Assembly (NCBI RefSeq): GCF_051433165.1
Contig: NZ_JBHMFS010000014.1
Span: forward strand, 92,157 to 156,156
Length of the DNA stretch: 64,000 nt
Direction: 5' to 3'
Origin: Falsiroseomonas sp051433165
GTDB taxonomy: Bacteria; Pseudomonadota; Alphaproteobacteria; Acetobacterales; Acetobacteraceae
Shown: piece after piece, positions 26,913-35,564 of the stretch
Numbering within the stretch: the stretch's first letter is position 1
Layout of the letters: each line of letters starts with the position of its first letter
Translations under genes and position numbers: made by a program
The notes under the pieces: model-generated
The model's input: the letters and a program-made list of their open reading frames with translations, nothing else
Database searches by the model: none
What the model was told of the DNA's origin: nothing

Positions 26913-29270
26913 TCAGGCCATCCAGATATTCATCTGTGCAGGCTCCGGCGGCTCGAACACGAAAATCGTCTCGGTGATATCCGCCACGGCGATGTTCCGC
27001 AGGAAGACGGACCCGCCGGTCTGCGCGAAATCCAGCCGCGTATGGCGGCCCAGATCGACCAGCGCGGCCATCAGCGACATGACATCGCTGAACAGCTCGG
27101 AGGCATCCAGGCGGTCCTCGGTGAGGTCGAAATCGGAAATCAGGCTGTGGCCGGTGCTTTCCGCGTCGAACCCAAAAAGATCCGCGCCGGCGCCGCCAAT
27201 CAGCGTGTCGTTGCCGGACCCGCCACTCAGCGAGTCGGCGCCATCGCCGCCCAGCAGCCGGTCATGGCCGGCCCCGCCGATCAGGACGTCATCGCCGCGC
27301 CCGCCCACCAGCGTGTCATTGCCGAGGCCGCCGAGGATGGTATCGGCGCCGTCATGCCCGGCAAGGAGATTGTCCAGCGTATTGCCGACGATCCAGTTCG
27401 CCTCGGCATTGCCGTAGCCGTTCACTGCAAAGCCCACCAGGTCCAGCCGCTCCACATGCTGCGTCAGGCGGTAGTCGATGCTGGCCAGGACCTTGTCGTA
27501 TCCCTCATTGGCCAATTCGATGACGCGGTCGCCGGCATCCTCCACCCGGTAGACGTCGTCCCCGGCACCGCCCAGCATGAGGTCATTGCCGGTGCCGCCC
27601 GACAGCACGTCGTTGCCGTTCCCGCCATAAAGGCGATCATTCCCCGCGCCGCCATAGAGAAGATCGTCGCCGGCGCCGCCATCGAGCCGGTCATCCCCGT
27701 CGAGGCCGTTGAGGTTGTCGTTGCCGTCGCCGCCGGTCAGGAAATTGTCGAAGCTGTTGCCCACGATGTGGTTGGACAGGTCATTGCCATGACCGAAGGC
27801 GGCACCCGCGGCCTCGGTCAGCCGCAGCACCTCCAGGTTCAGGCCGAGGCGATAGCCGGTGCTGGCGATGACGGTGTCGATGCCCTCGCCCGGCCGTTCC
27901 CAGATCCGGTCCAGCTGGTGATCGACCAGGTAGGTATCGTTGCCGGTGCCGCCACGCCTCAGGTCGATGCCCGCCCCACCATCCAGCGTATCGGCGCCGG
28001 CGCCGCCATCCAGCGTATCCGCCCCGGCGCCGCCCTGCAGCCAGTTGGCGGCCTGGTTGCCCAGGATATGGTCGTTGCCGCTGCCGCCCACCACATTTTC
28101 GATCAGCGACCGCGGGTCATCCTGGTGCAGGAGGGCGTTGTATAGACTGCGCTGTGCCATATGCGTGCCGCGCGCCTCCCCGGTATTGGCGGGGGTGAGG
28201 TCGGCAAGCTGGTTCTCGGCGAGAATCGAGCCCGCGCCCGGCGTCAGGTCGATCCGCAGATCGGTGCCATAGGCGGAGAAATCATAGGTATCGATACCGC
28301 CGCCATCCCAGATGGTCAGCAGGATGAAGTTGGCGCCGGGTGCGCCCTGGCCGATGCCATCGACGAAGACCTCCCCCGTCGCCGGGTCGAAGCGATAGGT
28401 CGTGTTGCCGGCATGGGTCGCGTAATTGGCGCCGTAGAGATGCTGGAGCGCCTGGATATCGAGGGTCATCCAGGTCTGCGGCATGTCGTAGCTGCCCCGC
28501 AACTGCTGGTCGCCGGTGCCGCCGCCGACCGGCATGCGGTAGGCCATGTTGGTGAATTCGACGCTGTCCCGGGCGGCCGGCATCTGGAACAGCGAACCGC
28601 CGGGCCGCGAATTGTCCGAATGCGGATGCGACAGGCCCAGCGCGTGGCCAAGCTCGTGCATGATGACGTGCCAGGCGACGCTGCCCGGAATCGGGTCCAG
28701 CAGCCCACCCGGGCCGTCCTCGAACATCGTGCTGGACAGCCAGGTGTCGCCGCCCCGGACGCCGGAGCCGTAGGCGCCGGTCACCTCGGCAGCCTCGAAA
28801 CGCTCGATGCCGGGGAAGCCGGCGAAGCCGAACAGGTCGGTCAGCGCGGCGGCGGCGCCAAAGCGAAGCGTCGCCGTTTCATGGTCCTCCGTTCGGGTCA
28901 GCTGCAGGTTGGTGAAGGCGGCGAGGGAGGTGAGGCGCTGCGCCTGGCCGCCCGGCAGATCCGATTCGCCGGCCAGGATCAGGTCCAGCGCCCGGGTCAG
29001 CGACTCGGTGGGCGCCAAGGCCGCGTTGCCGAGGCCGATGGGAAAGGCGGCGCCCCAGGCGGCCTGGTCCGGCGGCAGGGCGTAGGTCAGGTCCTGGCTG
29101 CTCCAGCGCGTACCGGCCAGGAGCGAATCGATCGTGGCTTCCCCGGTATAGGGCACGCCGGTCACTTCGCGGTTGGCGGGGGTTGGCCCTGACGCGGTGA
29201 AGCCGAGGGAGGCATGCATCAAGGCCGAATCGGACTGCCGCAATCCGATTGCACCGCAGACGAGACACAT
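26913..29270 (-). CDS. Serralysin-like RTX metalloprotease
   Basis: A 785-residue secreted zinc protease of the M10B/serralysin type. The N-terminal domain has TIDSLLAGTRWSSQDLTYALP and the zinc motif HELGHALGLSH (HExxHxxGxxH) near residue 205; the region around MAYRMP probably supplies the Met-turn. From about residue 395, four blocks of GGxGxDxLx nonapeptides (nearly twenty repeats) form calcium-binding beta-rolls, separated by spacers with LNLEVLRLTE-like and VERLDLVG repeats. A peptidase M10 C-terminal-like DFDLTEDRLDAS and a hydrophobic end follow. There is no Sec signal, so export should be by a type I system, not encoded here. GGGAGGG lies before the ATG. Confidence 0.9.
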   Translation of the reverse strand: MCLVCGAIGLRQSDSALMHASLGFTASGPTPANREVTGVPYTGEATIDSLLAGTRWSSQDLTYALPPDQAAWGAAFPIGLGNAALAPTESLTRALDLILAGESDLPGGQAQRLTSLAAFTNLQLTRTEDHETATLRFGAAAALTDLFGFAGFPGIERFEAAEVTGAYGSGVRGGDTWLSSTMFEDGPGGLLDPIPGSVAWHVIMHELGHALGLSHPHSDNSRPGGSLFQMPAARDSVEFTNMAYRMPVGGGTGDQQLRGSYDMPQTWMTLDIQALQHLYGANYATHAGNTTYRFDPATGEVFVDGIGQGAPGANFILLTIWDGGGIDTYDFSAYGTDLRIDLTPGAGSILAENQLADLTPANTGEARGTHMAQRSLYNALLHQDDPRSLIENVVGGSGNDHILGNQAANWLQGGAGADTLDGGAGADTLDGGAGIDLRRGGTGNDTYLVDHQLDRIWERPGEGIDTVIASTGYRLGLNLEVLRLTEAAGAAFGHGNDLSNHIVGNSFDNFLTGGDGNDNLNGLDGDDRLDGGAGDDLLYGGAGNDRLYGGNGNDVLSGGTGNDLMLGGAGDDVYRVEDAGDRVIELANEGYDKVLASIDYRLTQHVERLDLVGFAVNGYGNAEANWIVGNTLDNLLAGHDGADTILGGLGNDTLVGGRGDDVLIGGAGHDRLLGGDGADSLSGGSGNDTLIGGAGADLFGFDAESTGHSLISDFDLTEDRLDASELFSDVMSLMAALVDLGRHTRLDFAQTGGSVFLRNIAVADITETIFVFEPPEPAQMNIWMA

Positions 29271-29373
29271 GGCCGGGTACCCTCCCTGAATCTGCAGGAA
29301 GGTTTAACGATTCGCTTCAGGCTGCACATAATATTTCTTTTGGCGAAACGATCTTGTGACCCGCGCAAAAAAA

Positions 29374-29402
29374 AGGCCGCCAACCCGTTGGGGTAGCGGC
29401 CT
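29374..29402 (-). terminator. Intrinsic terminator with U8 tail
   Basis: Stem AGGCCGC / GCGGCCT (29374-29380 with 29396-29402), extended by ACCC/GGGT around a GTTG loop. On the minus strand it is followed by eight T. It ends whatever is transcribed leftward from the 29.4-29.6 kb region, either the LysR mRNA or a separate small RNA. Confidence 0.88.
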
Positions 29403-29640
29403 AAGTCAAACAGGGAGGCTTCACGTCTGGGAGACGAAGGGGTTCGAGACTGGCTCGAGGGACCCTGACCCGGCGTCGCCGCCGTGACCACGCCTACATA
29501 CGGTGCAGTGCATCATTGTGGTTGGGCGTATTCCGATGAGCGGCCATGCACTGAGTGCATGGAGGCGAAATACAACCTCGTTAATCACGCAGCTCAACAC
29601 TGCGAGCGAATTCCACGATCACTCCACCCAGGGTGGCGAA
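29403..29640 (-). other. Non-coding region with hairpins; candidate small RNA or LysR 3' UTR
   Basis: About 240 bases without a credible gene between the LysR stop and the strong terminator. Read leftward it contains hairpins CGTCT-CCC-AGACG and TCGAG-CCAGT-CTCGA shortly before the terminator, and a 19-bp palindrome further up. No match to tmRNA, SRP RNA or 6S RNA could be recognised by eye. Confidence 0.35.
29544..29562. repeat. 19-bp palindrome CCATGCACT-N-AGTGCATGG
   Basis: Perfect 9-bp arms around a single central G. It looks like a dimeric regulator site. It lies about 80 bp downstream of the LysR stop and inside the hairpin-rich non-coding region. Confidence 0.6.
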
Positions 29641-30549
29641 TCAGCTCGCCGCCTGCAACCGCGACGGCGAGGCCAGCTCCGCCACCAGGAAGTCGCGGAA
29701 CACCGCGACGCGCTTAGAATGGCGCAGTTCTTCCGGATAGACGAAATACGCCTCGATCCGGGGGGATTTCAGCTCGGGCAGCACCTGCACCAGCCCGTCC
29801 AGCTCATCGCCCATGTAGTCCGGCAGGGCGGCGATGCCGAGGCCGCTGCGCACGGCGGCCAGGATGCCGGGCAGGCTGTTCATTTCCAGTACCGCGCGGC
29901 GGGTGGAGCCGGGGCGGCGCCCGGCCTCCTGCAACCAGTTCACCGAGTCGACCGGTGGGCGATAATCGCCGTAGACGATCATCCGGTGGGCATCGAGGTC
30001 CTCGGCCCGGGTCGGCATGCCGGCGGTCTTCAGATAGTCCGGCGACCCGCAGACGCGCCAGCCGAAGGTGCCGAGGTTGCGCTGGATCAGGTCCGGCTGC
30101 CGCGGCGGATGCAGGCGGATGGCCACATCGGCCTCCCGCATCGCCAGATCGAGGTCGGCATCATCCAGCACGACGGTCAGCGTGACATCCGGGTGCAGCG
30201 CCATGAAGCGGCGCAGACGGGGCGCCAGCCAGACACTGCCGAAACCGGTGGTGGTGGTGACCTTCAGCCTGCCGGTCGGGCGTTCGCGGCTTTCGGTCAG
30301 CAGCGCTTCCGTCATCGCCAGCTTGGCAAAAACCTCCCGCACCGCGCGGTTCAGGGTTTCGCCCTGCTCGGTCAGGATCAGGCCGCGGGCGTGGCGGTGG
30401 AACAGCGGAACGGCCAGCGCCTCCTCCAGCGCCTGGATCTGGCGGGAGACGGCGGATTGCGAAAGATTCAGCGTCTCTCCGGCATGGGTAAAGGACCCAG
30501 CTTCGGCGACAGCGTGGAAAACGCGCAGCTTGTCCCAATCCAACGGCAT
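29641..30549 (-). CDS. LysR-family transcriptional regulator
   Basis: A 302-residue regulator with an N-terminal winged HTH (LRVFHAVAEAGSFTHAGETLNLSQSAVSRQIQALEEAL) and a periplasmic-binding-protein-like effector domain. Start taken at 30549 (MPLDWDKLRVF); 16 extra codons upstream are not typical. It lies downstream of trxB, an order often seen in Rhodospirillales, and is close to VtlR/LsrB-type regulators in general look, but that is a guess. Confidence 0.9.
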   Translation of the reverse strand: MPLDWDKLRVFHAVAEAGSFTHAGETLNLSQSAVSRQIQALEEALAVPLFHRHARGLILTEQGETLNRAVREVFAKLAMTEALLTESRERPTGRLKVTTTTGFGSVWLAPRLRRFMALHPDVTLTVVLDDADLDLAMREADVAIRLHPPRQPDLIQRNLGTFGWRVCGSPDYLKTAGMPTRAEDLDAHRMIVYGDYRPPVDSVNWLQEAGRRPGSTRRAVLEMNSLPGILAAVRSGLGIAALPDYMGDELDGLVQVLPELKSPRIEAYFVYPEELRHSKRVAVFRDFLVAELASPSRLQAAS

Positions 30550-30721
30550 GCCGGCGCCCGATTCCCTGTTCCCGAAGCCCGGCAAAATGACATGCACGGG
30601 CAGGTTTTGAGTAGCATGTCAGTTGCAAACGGGGCGTTTTTTTCCCCGGCATTGCCGATCCTGGCCGAAAAATACCGAAGTGACGGCGATTGCAGCCCGC
30701 TTCTGCCCCCGGCCTTCCGTG

Positions 30722-31693
30722 TCAGGCCGCTGCGGCATCCACCGCCGGCAGATGCGCCAGGAACTTCTCTGCCTCCAGCGCCGCCATGCAGCCGGTGCCG
30801 GCGGCGGTGACGGCCTGGCGGAAGATCTTGTCCTGCACGTCGCCGGCCGCGAAGACGCCCGGGATGCTCGTCTGCGTGGTGCCGGGGGTGGTGCGGATAT
30901 AGCCCTCGGCATCCATGCCGATCTGGCCCTTGAACAAAGCCGTGGCCGGGTCGTGGCCGATCGCGACGAATAGGCCATGCACCGGCAATTCGCTGGTGGC
31001 GCCGGTCTTCAGGTGGCGCAGCGCCAAGCCCCGCGCCACCGCCACCCGGCCGCTCGAATCGGCCAGCACCTGATCCACCGCCGTGTCCCAGATGACGGAG
31101 ACATTGGGCCGCTCGAACAGCCGCTGCTGCAGAATCTTCTCCGACCGCAGGCTGTCCCGCCGGTGGATCAGCGTGACGTGGCGCGCCAGATTCGACAGAT
31201 ACAGCGCCTCCTCCGTCGCGGAATTGCCACCGCCGACCACGGCGACATCCTTGCCGCGGTAGAAGAAGCCATCGCAGGTGGCGCAGGCGGAGACACCGAA
31301 GCCGGACAGCTCCTTCTCCCCCGGAATGCCGAGCCAGCGGGCCTGCGCGCCGGTCGCGATCACCAGCGCCTCCGCCTCATACACCGCGCCGGAATCGCCC
31401 AGGCAGCGGAAGGGCCGGCGGCCGAGATCGACCTGGGTGATCACGTCCTGGATCACCTGCGCGCCGACATGGGTGGCCTGGGCCTGCATCTGTTCCATCA
31501 GCCAGGGGCCCTGGATCGGCTCGGCGAAGCCCGGGAAATTCTCCACCTCGGTCGTGATGGTGAGCTGCCCGCCCGGCTGCAGCCCGGCCACCACCAGCGG
31601 CTTCAGGCCGGCGCGGGCGGCATAGATCGCCGCGGTGTAGCCGGCGGGGCCGGCGCCGAGGATCAGCAGGCGGGTGTGGTGGGTCTGGGACAC
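30722..31693 (-). CDS. trxB: Thioredoxin-disulfide reductase
   Basis: A 323-residue low-molecular-weight flavoprotein that reduces thioredoxin with NADPH. FAD motif LGAGPAGYTAAIYAARAG, redox motif CATC (residues 137-140), NADPH motif VGGGNSATEEALYL and C-terminal FAD motif GVFAAGDVQD are present. It is divergent from the Lrp/AsnC gene over 181 bp. Confidence 0.97.
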   Translation of the reverse strand: MSQTHHTRLLILGAGPAGYTAAIYAARAGLKPLVVAGLQPGGQLTITTEVENFPGFAEPIQGPWLMEQMQAQATHVGAQVIQDVITQVDLGRRPFRCLGDSGAVYEAEALVIATGAQARWLGIPGEKELSGFGVSACATCDGFFYRGKDVAVVGGGNSATEEALYLSNLARHVTLIHRRDSLRSEKILQQRLFERPNVSVIWDTAVDQVLADSSGRVAVARGLALRHLKTGATSELPVHGLFVAIGHDPATALFKGQIGMDAEGYIRTTPGTTQTSIPGVFAAGDVQDKIFRQAVTAAGTGCMAALEAEKFLAHLPAVDAAAA

Positions 31694-31874
31694 GGCGGTA
31701 TCGATTCCAGCAGCGGGGGATGTGCATCCCTCATATCGGCCGTGCGGTGCCGATGCTCAACCCGCGCGGGCGGTTCCGGCGCGGTTACGCAGGAAATGGA
31801 GGTCCGCGTCTTGTAGATCGCGCGTGTCGAAAGGATATTGCGTCCGACAGCCAAACCAGGACATGACGGACTAG

Positions 31875-32363
31875 ATGACGGACGCCCTTCCGCCGGATAT
31901 CGACGAGGTGGACCGCCAGATTCTGGCGGAGCTCCAGGCCGATGGCCGGATGACCAATGTGGAACTCGCCCGCCGCGTCGGCCTCTCGGCGCCGCCCTGC
32001 CTGCGCCGCGTGCGGCGGCTGGAGGAGCAGGGGGTGATCCGCGGCTATCACGCCGACCTCGACCCGCAGGTGCTGGGCTGGGAGATCACCTTCTTCGCCC
32101 TGGTCGGGCTGGAGACCCAGAAGCAGACCGTGCTGTCCGCCTTCGAGGCGATGGTCTGTGAATGGCCGGAGGTGCGCGAATGCCACATGATCCGCGGCGG
32201 CGGCGACTTCATGCTGCGGCTGGTGGCACGCGACACGGCGCATGAGAACGCGCTGACCGCCAAGCTGACGGATGCGCCCAGCGTGTTGCGGGTGCAGACC
32301 CTGCAGACCATCCGCACCACCAAGGACGAAAGCGGCGTGCCGGTGGAGGGCCTGCCGGCGTGA
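31875..32363 (+). CDS. Lrp/AsnC-family transcriptional regulator
   Basis: A 162-residue regulator: N-terminal HTH (DRQILAELQADGRMTNVELARRVGLSAPPCLRRVRRLEEQGVI) and C-terminal RAM/ligand domain with a glycine-rich GGGDFML. Twelve bases before the start is a second ATG that opens the mini-frame ATG-ACG-GAC-TAG, so the start is preceded by a near-duplicate of itself. Overlaps the next gene by 4 bp. Confidence 0.9.
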   Translation: MTDALPPDIDEVDRQILAELQADGRMTNVELARRVGLSAPPCLRRVRRLEEQGVIRGYHADLDPQVLGWEITFFALVGLETQKQTVLSAFEAMVCEWPEVRECHMIRGGGDFMLRLVARDTAHENALTAKLTDAPSVLRVQTLQTIRTTKDESGVPVEGLPA

Positions 32364-33688
32364 AGCTGCCGGGTTGGGGGCGGCTTCTCGTTGCCATCTG
32401 CCTCGCTGCCCTAACCGGCCCGGCCTCCGCCAGCGCCCCACCGCATGAGGCCGCCTGCCCACCCGGCCTGCCGGAGGGCACAAGCTGCCTGCGCGGTCGC
32501 GACGCGAACGGGGCCTGGCTGCTGCTGGCCCGCCCCGCGAACTGGCATGGCGGGCTGGTGACGCACATCTTCGGCGGCCCCCGCATGGCCGCCCCCGGCC
32601 CTGGCACCACCGATGAGGATCTGCTGCGCTACGCCGAATTCCTGCGTGCCGGCTGGGCCTGGGCATCCACCAGCCGCCGCCGCGCCGGCTACGGCATCCG
32701 TCGCGCGGCGGAGGATACGCTGGCGGTGCGCGGCATCGCGGAACAGGCGCTCGGCCCCGTCCGCTTCAGCCTGCTGCATGGCCAATCCTGGGGTGCGGCC
32801 GTCGCGGCCAAGGCGATCGAGACGCTGAATGAGGCGGGGCCGGAGGGCCGGCGCCCCTTCCAGGCGGCGCTGCTGACCTCCGGCGTGCTGGCCGGGCCCA
32901 GCCGCGCCTATGACATGCGGGTGGATCTGCGCGCCGCCTTCCAGGCCATCTGCGGCAGCCACCCGAGGCCGGAGGAACCGCAATACCCGGTCACCCTCGG
33001 CCTGGCGCAGGGCGCCCGCATGGCGCGGGAGGAGCTGATGGGGCGCTACCTGTCCTGCACCGGTGCCGACCGGGCGGCCGAGGCCCGCAGCCCGGCGCAG
33101 CGCCAGGCGCTGGCCGACCTGGCGGCCGCCAGCCGGATTCCCGAATGGGCCATCCCCGGGCACCTCGCCTGGGCCACCACGCAATTCGCCGATATCGCCT
33201 GGCAGATGATGGGGGGTCGCAGCGCCTTCGGGAATGCCGGGGTGCACTATGCCGGCACCTCCGACGATGCGGGATTGAACGCCCGCATTCCCCGCATCAC
33301 GCCGGACCCGGACGCCGCGGCGCGGCTGGCGGAGGATGGCGACCCGAACGGGCGCATCGCCATTCCGGTGCTGACGCTGCATGGGGTAGGGGACATGACC
33401 GTCTTCGTCGAGCATCAGGCGGCCTACCGCGAGACGCTCGCCCGCGCCGGCACCGACCATCTGCTGGTGCAGGTCTTCACCGAGGAGATGGAGCATTCGA
33501 AGCTCGCCGGCCCGATCTACGCCGCCGCCGCCGCGGCGCTGCGCGACTGGGCCGAGCTGCGCCGGCGTCCGACCCCGGCCGACCTCCGCGGCCGTTGCGA
33601 CACGCTGGCGGGCCCCGAGACCGGGTCCTGCCGCATCCTGCCGGGCTACCAGCCGCAGCCCTGGACCAGCCGCGTCAATCCGCGCTGA
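32360..33688 (+). CDS. Secreted alpha/beta-hydrolase-like protein
   Basis: A 442-residue protein with a signal peptide (GRLLVAICLAALTGPASASA). A nucleophile elbow HGQSWGAA (G-x-S-x-G), a later Asp in LHGVGDMTVFVEHQ and a His in EEMEHSKL complete a plausible catalytic triad. Cysteine pairs near both ends suggest disulfides in the periplasm. The exact family is not clear to me; large secreted hydrolases of this type are often annotated as hypothetical. The start is GTG, overlapping the Lrp stop (GTGA). Confidence 0.75.
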   Translation: MKLPGWGRLLVAICLAALTGPASASAPPHEAACPPGLPEGTSCLRGRDANGAWLLLARPANWHGGLVTHIFGGPRMAAPGPGTTDEDLLRYAEFLRAGWAWASTSRRRAGYGIRRAAEDTLAVRGIAEQALGPVRFSLLHGQSWGAAVAAKAIETLNEAGPEGRRPFQAALLTSGVLAGPSRAYDMRVDLRAAFQAICGSHPRPEEPQYPVTLGLAQGARMAREELMGRYLSCTGADRAAEARSPAQRQALADLAAASRIPEWAIPGHLAWATTQFADIAWQMMGGRSAFGNAGVHYAGTSDDAGLNARIPRITPDPDAAARLAEDGDPNGRIAIPVLTLHGVGDMTVFVEHQAAYRETLARAGTDHLLVQVFTEEMEHSKLAGPIYAAAAAALRDWAELRRRPTPADLRGRCDTLAGPETGSCRILPGYQPQPWTSRVNPR

Positions 33689-33692
33689 GAGC

Positions 33693-34931
33693 CTACCCGC
33701 GCCGGACCACGTAATCGGCCGCCTGCAAGGCTGCGATGATGGCGTTGCCCTGGGTGCCGTCGCGGACCTCGACCATCAGGTACAGTTCGGTGCTCTGCAC
33801 GGTCGGGGCGCCGAAAAGCTGCTGGTGGTTCACCTCGATGACGTTGCCACCCAGCGCCGAGATGCGGGCGGCGATGTCGGCCAGCATGCCGGGGCGGTCC
33901 GGAATGTCGAAATGCAGGCGCAGGATGCGGCCATCCCGCAGCAACTGGCGCAGCAGCACGTTGGACAGCGCGCGGGCATCGATGTTGCCGCCGCAGATCG
34001 GGATGCCGATGGTGCGGCCGGCGAAGCGTTCGGGATGCGCCAGCAGCGCGGCGAGGCCTGCGGCGCCAGCGCCTTCCGCCACCACCTTGGCGCCCTCGGC
34101 CAGCAGGGCGATGGCCTGTTCCACGCTGCGTTCCGGGGCGAGCAGCACCTCGATCCCCATGCGCTTCAGCCAGGCGAAGGGCACCTCGCCGACATCGCGC
34201 ACCGCAATGCCCTCCGCCACGGTGGGGCCGCCGACGGAGACGGGCAGGCCGGCCAGGCGCTGGTGCATGGCCGGATAGCCCTCCACCTCCACGCCGACCA
34301 CGGTGATGCCGGGCTTCAGCTCGCGGGCCGCCGCGGCGCAGCCGGTCAGTAGCCCGCCGCCGCCGACCGGGATGATCAGCGTGTCGAGCTCCGGCACATC
34401 CTCCAGCATTTCGAGCGCCGCGGTGCCCTGGCCGGCGATGACGGCGACATCGTCATAGGGGTGGACGAAGGTCAGCCCGCCCTTGAGCGCCAGTTCATGC
34501 GCATGCGCCGCCGCTTCGGCCAGCGTCTCGCCATGCAGCACCACGCGCGCGCCCCAGCCCTCGGTGCGGGTCACCTTGGTGGCCGGGGTGAAGCGCGGCA
34601 TGACGATGGTGGCGGTGATGCCGGCCAGCGAGGCGTGCCGCGCGACGGCCTGGGCATGATTGCCGGCGGACATGGCGATGACGCCCGCTTCCCGCTCCCG
34701 CGCCGTCAGCAGGGCGATGCGGTTGGCGGCGCCACGCTCCTTGAAGGCGCCGGTGGCCTGCAGATTGTCCAGCTTGAGGTGGACCCGCGCCCCGGTCGCG
34801 CGCGACAGCGCATCCGAATAGATGGTCGGCGTCCGCAGCACGGCGCCGCGGATGCGGGTGGCGGCGGCGCGCACATCGGCAAGCGTGATGGATGGCGCAT
34901 CCACCGCCCGCAGGCTCTCAAGCGGAGACAT
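33693..34931 (-). CDS. ilvA: Threonine ammonia-lyase (with ACT domain)
   Basis: A 412-residue PLP enzyme that converts threonine to 2-oxobutanoate. The PLP lysine is in ATGAFKERGA (about residue 64), the phosphate-binding loop is VGGGGLLTG, and SAGNHAQAVA is the conserved serine/asparagine motif. A single ACT-like domain (LHFDIPDRPGMLADIAARISALGGNVIEV) ends the protein. This size is the TdcB/YqxG-type biosynthetic or catabolic form with one ACT domain, not the long E. coli IlvA, so the symbol is provisional. Confidence 0.9.
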   Translation of the reverse strand: MSPLESLRAVDAPSITLADVRAAATRIRGAVLRTPTIYSDALSRATGARVHLKLDNLQATGAFKERGAANRIALLTAREREAGVIAMSAGNHAQAVARHASLAGITATIVMPRFTPATKVTRTEGWGARVVLHGETLAEAAAHAHELALKGGLTFVHPYDDVAVIAGQGTAALEMLEDVPELDTLIIPVGGGGLLTGCAAAARELKPGITVVGVEVEGYPAMHQRLAGLPVSVGGPTVAEGIAVRDVGEVPFAWLKRMGIEVLLAPERSVEQAIALLAEGAKVVAEGAGAAGLAALLAHPERFAGRTIGIPICGGNIDARALSNVLLRQLLRDGRILRLHFDIPDRPGMLADIAARISALGGNVIEVNHQQLFGAPTVQSTELYLMVEVRDGTQGNAIIAALQAADYVVRRG

Positions 34932-34948
34932 GATTTCTCGGGGCCGGG

Positions 34949-35422
34949 TCAGACGAAGCGGACGCCGGCGATCTCATACACCTTGGCGCCGCCCGGAGCG
35001 GGAACCTCGACGCTGTCGCCGACCTTCTTGCCGATCAGCGCCTTGGCGAGCGGTGAGGAGTTGGAGATCGACCCGTTCTTCATGTCGGCCTCATACTGGC
35101 CGACGATGCGGTAGGTCTTCTCCTGCTCCGTCTCCTCATCCACCACGGTGACGTGGGCGCCGAACAGCACCTTGGTGCCGCTGAAGCTGGTGGGATCGAT
35201 CACCTCGACGGAGGGGATGACGGATTCCAGTTCCGCGATGCGGCCCTCGATGAAGGATTGGCGTTCCCGGGCGGCGTGGTATTCGGCGTTCTCGGACAGA
35301 TCGCCATGGGCACGCGCCTCCGCGATCGCGCGAATCACGGCAGGTCGTTCCTCGACCTTGAGCTCACGCAGCTCCTCCGTCAGTCGAGCCAGGCCTTCCG
35401 CGGTCATGGGGAACTTCTGCAC
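34949..35422 (-). CDS. greA: Transcription elongation factor GreA
   Basis: A 157-residue factor that stimulates transcript cleavage by backtracked RNA polymerase. The N-terminal coiled coil carries the tip acidic motif GDLSENAEYHAARERQ, and the C-terminal FKBP-like domain ends in SPLAKALIGKKVGDSVEVPAPGG. The start is GTG at 35422, with GGAGGAAGG upstream, giving MQKFPMTAEGL as in other alphaproteobacteria. It lies downstream of carB, 142 bp away. Confidence 0.96.
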   Translation of the reverse strand: MQKFPMTAEGLARLTEELRELKVEERPAVIRAIAEARAHGDLSENAEYHAARERQSFIEGRIAELESVIPSVEVIDPTSFSGTKVLFGAHVTVVDEETEQEKTYRIVGQYEADMKNGSISNSSPLAKALIGKKVGDSVEVPAPGGAKVYEIAGVRFV

Positions 35423-35530
35423 GTCGCGTCCTTCCTCCGGGCATCCCGCGCCCGGTCCTGCCTTTGGCCCAGTGTCCCGGATGGGGCTGGGCTTTTGCAA
35501 GCGGATCGCGGGGCGCGCTGAAACAGGCGA

Positions 35531-35561
35531 GGCGGGGAAGGGGTGCTGCCCCCGCCCCGCC
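35531..35561 (-). terminator. Possible terminator hairpin after carB
   Basis: GGCGGGG (35531-35537) pairs with CCCCGCC (35555-35561), with an inner GGGG/CCCC, immediately beyond the carB stop. The following minus-strand bases are only weakly T-rich, so termination efficiency is doubtful. Confidence 0.5.
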
Positions 35562-35564
35562 CGC

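Noticed and set aside
27180..28060. DNA repeats resembling a CRISPR or satellite
   Set aside because: They are in-frame calcium-binding nonapeptide (GGxGxDxLx) repeats of the RTX protease.
29403..29640. tmRNA, SRP RNA or 6S RNA
   Set aside because: No conserved tag frame, SRP loop or 6S bubble motif could be recognised, and the length does not fit tmRNA.
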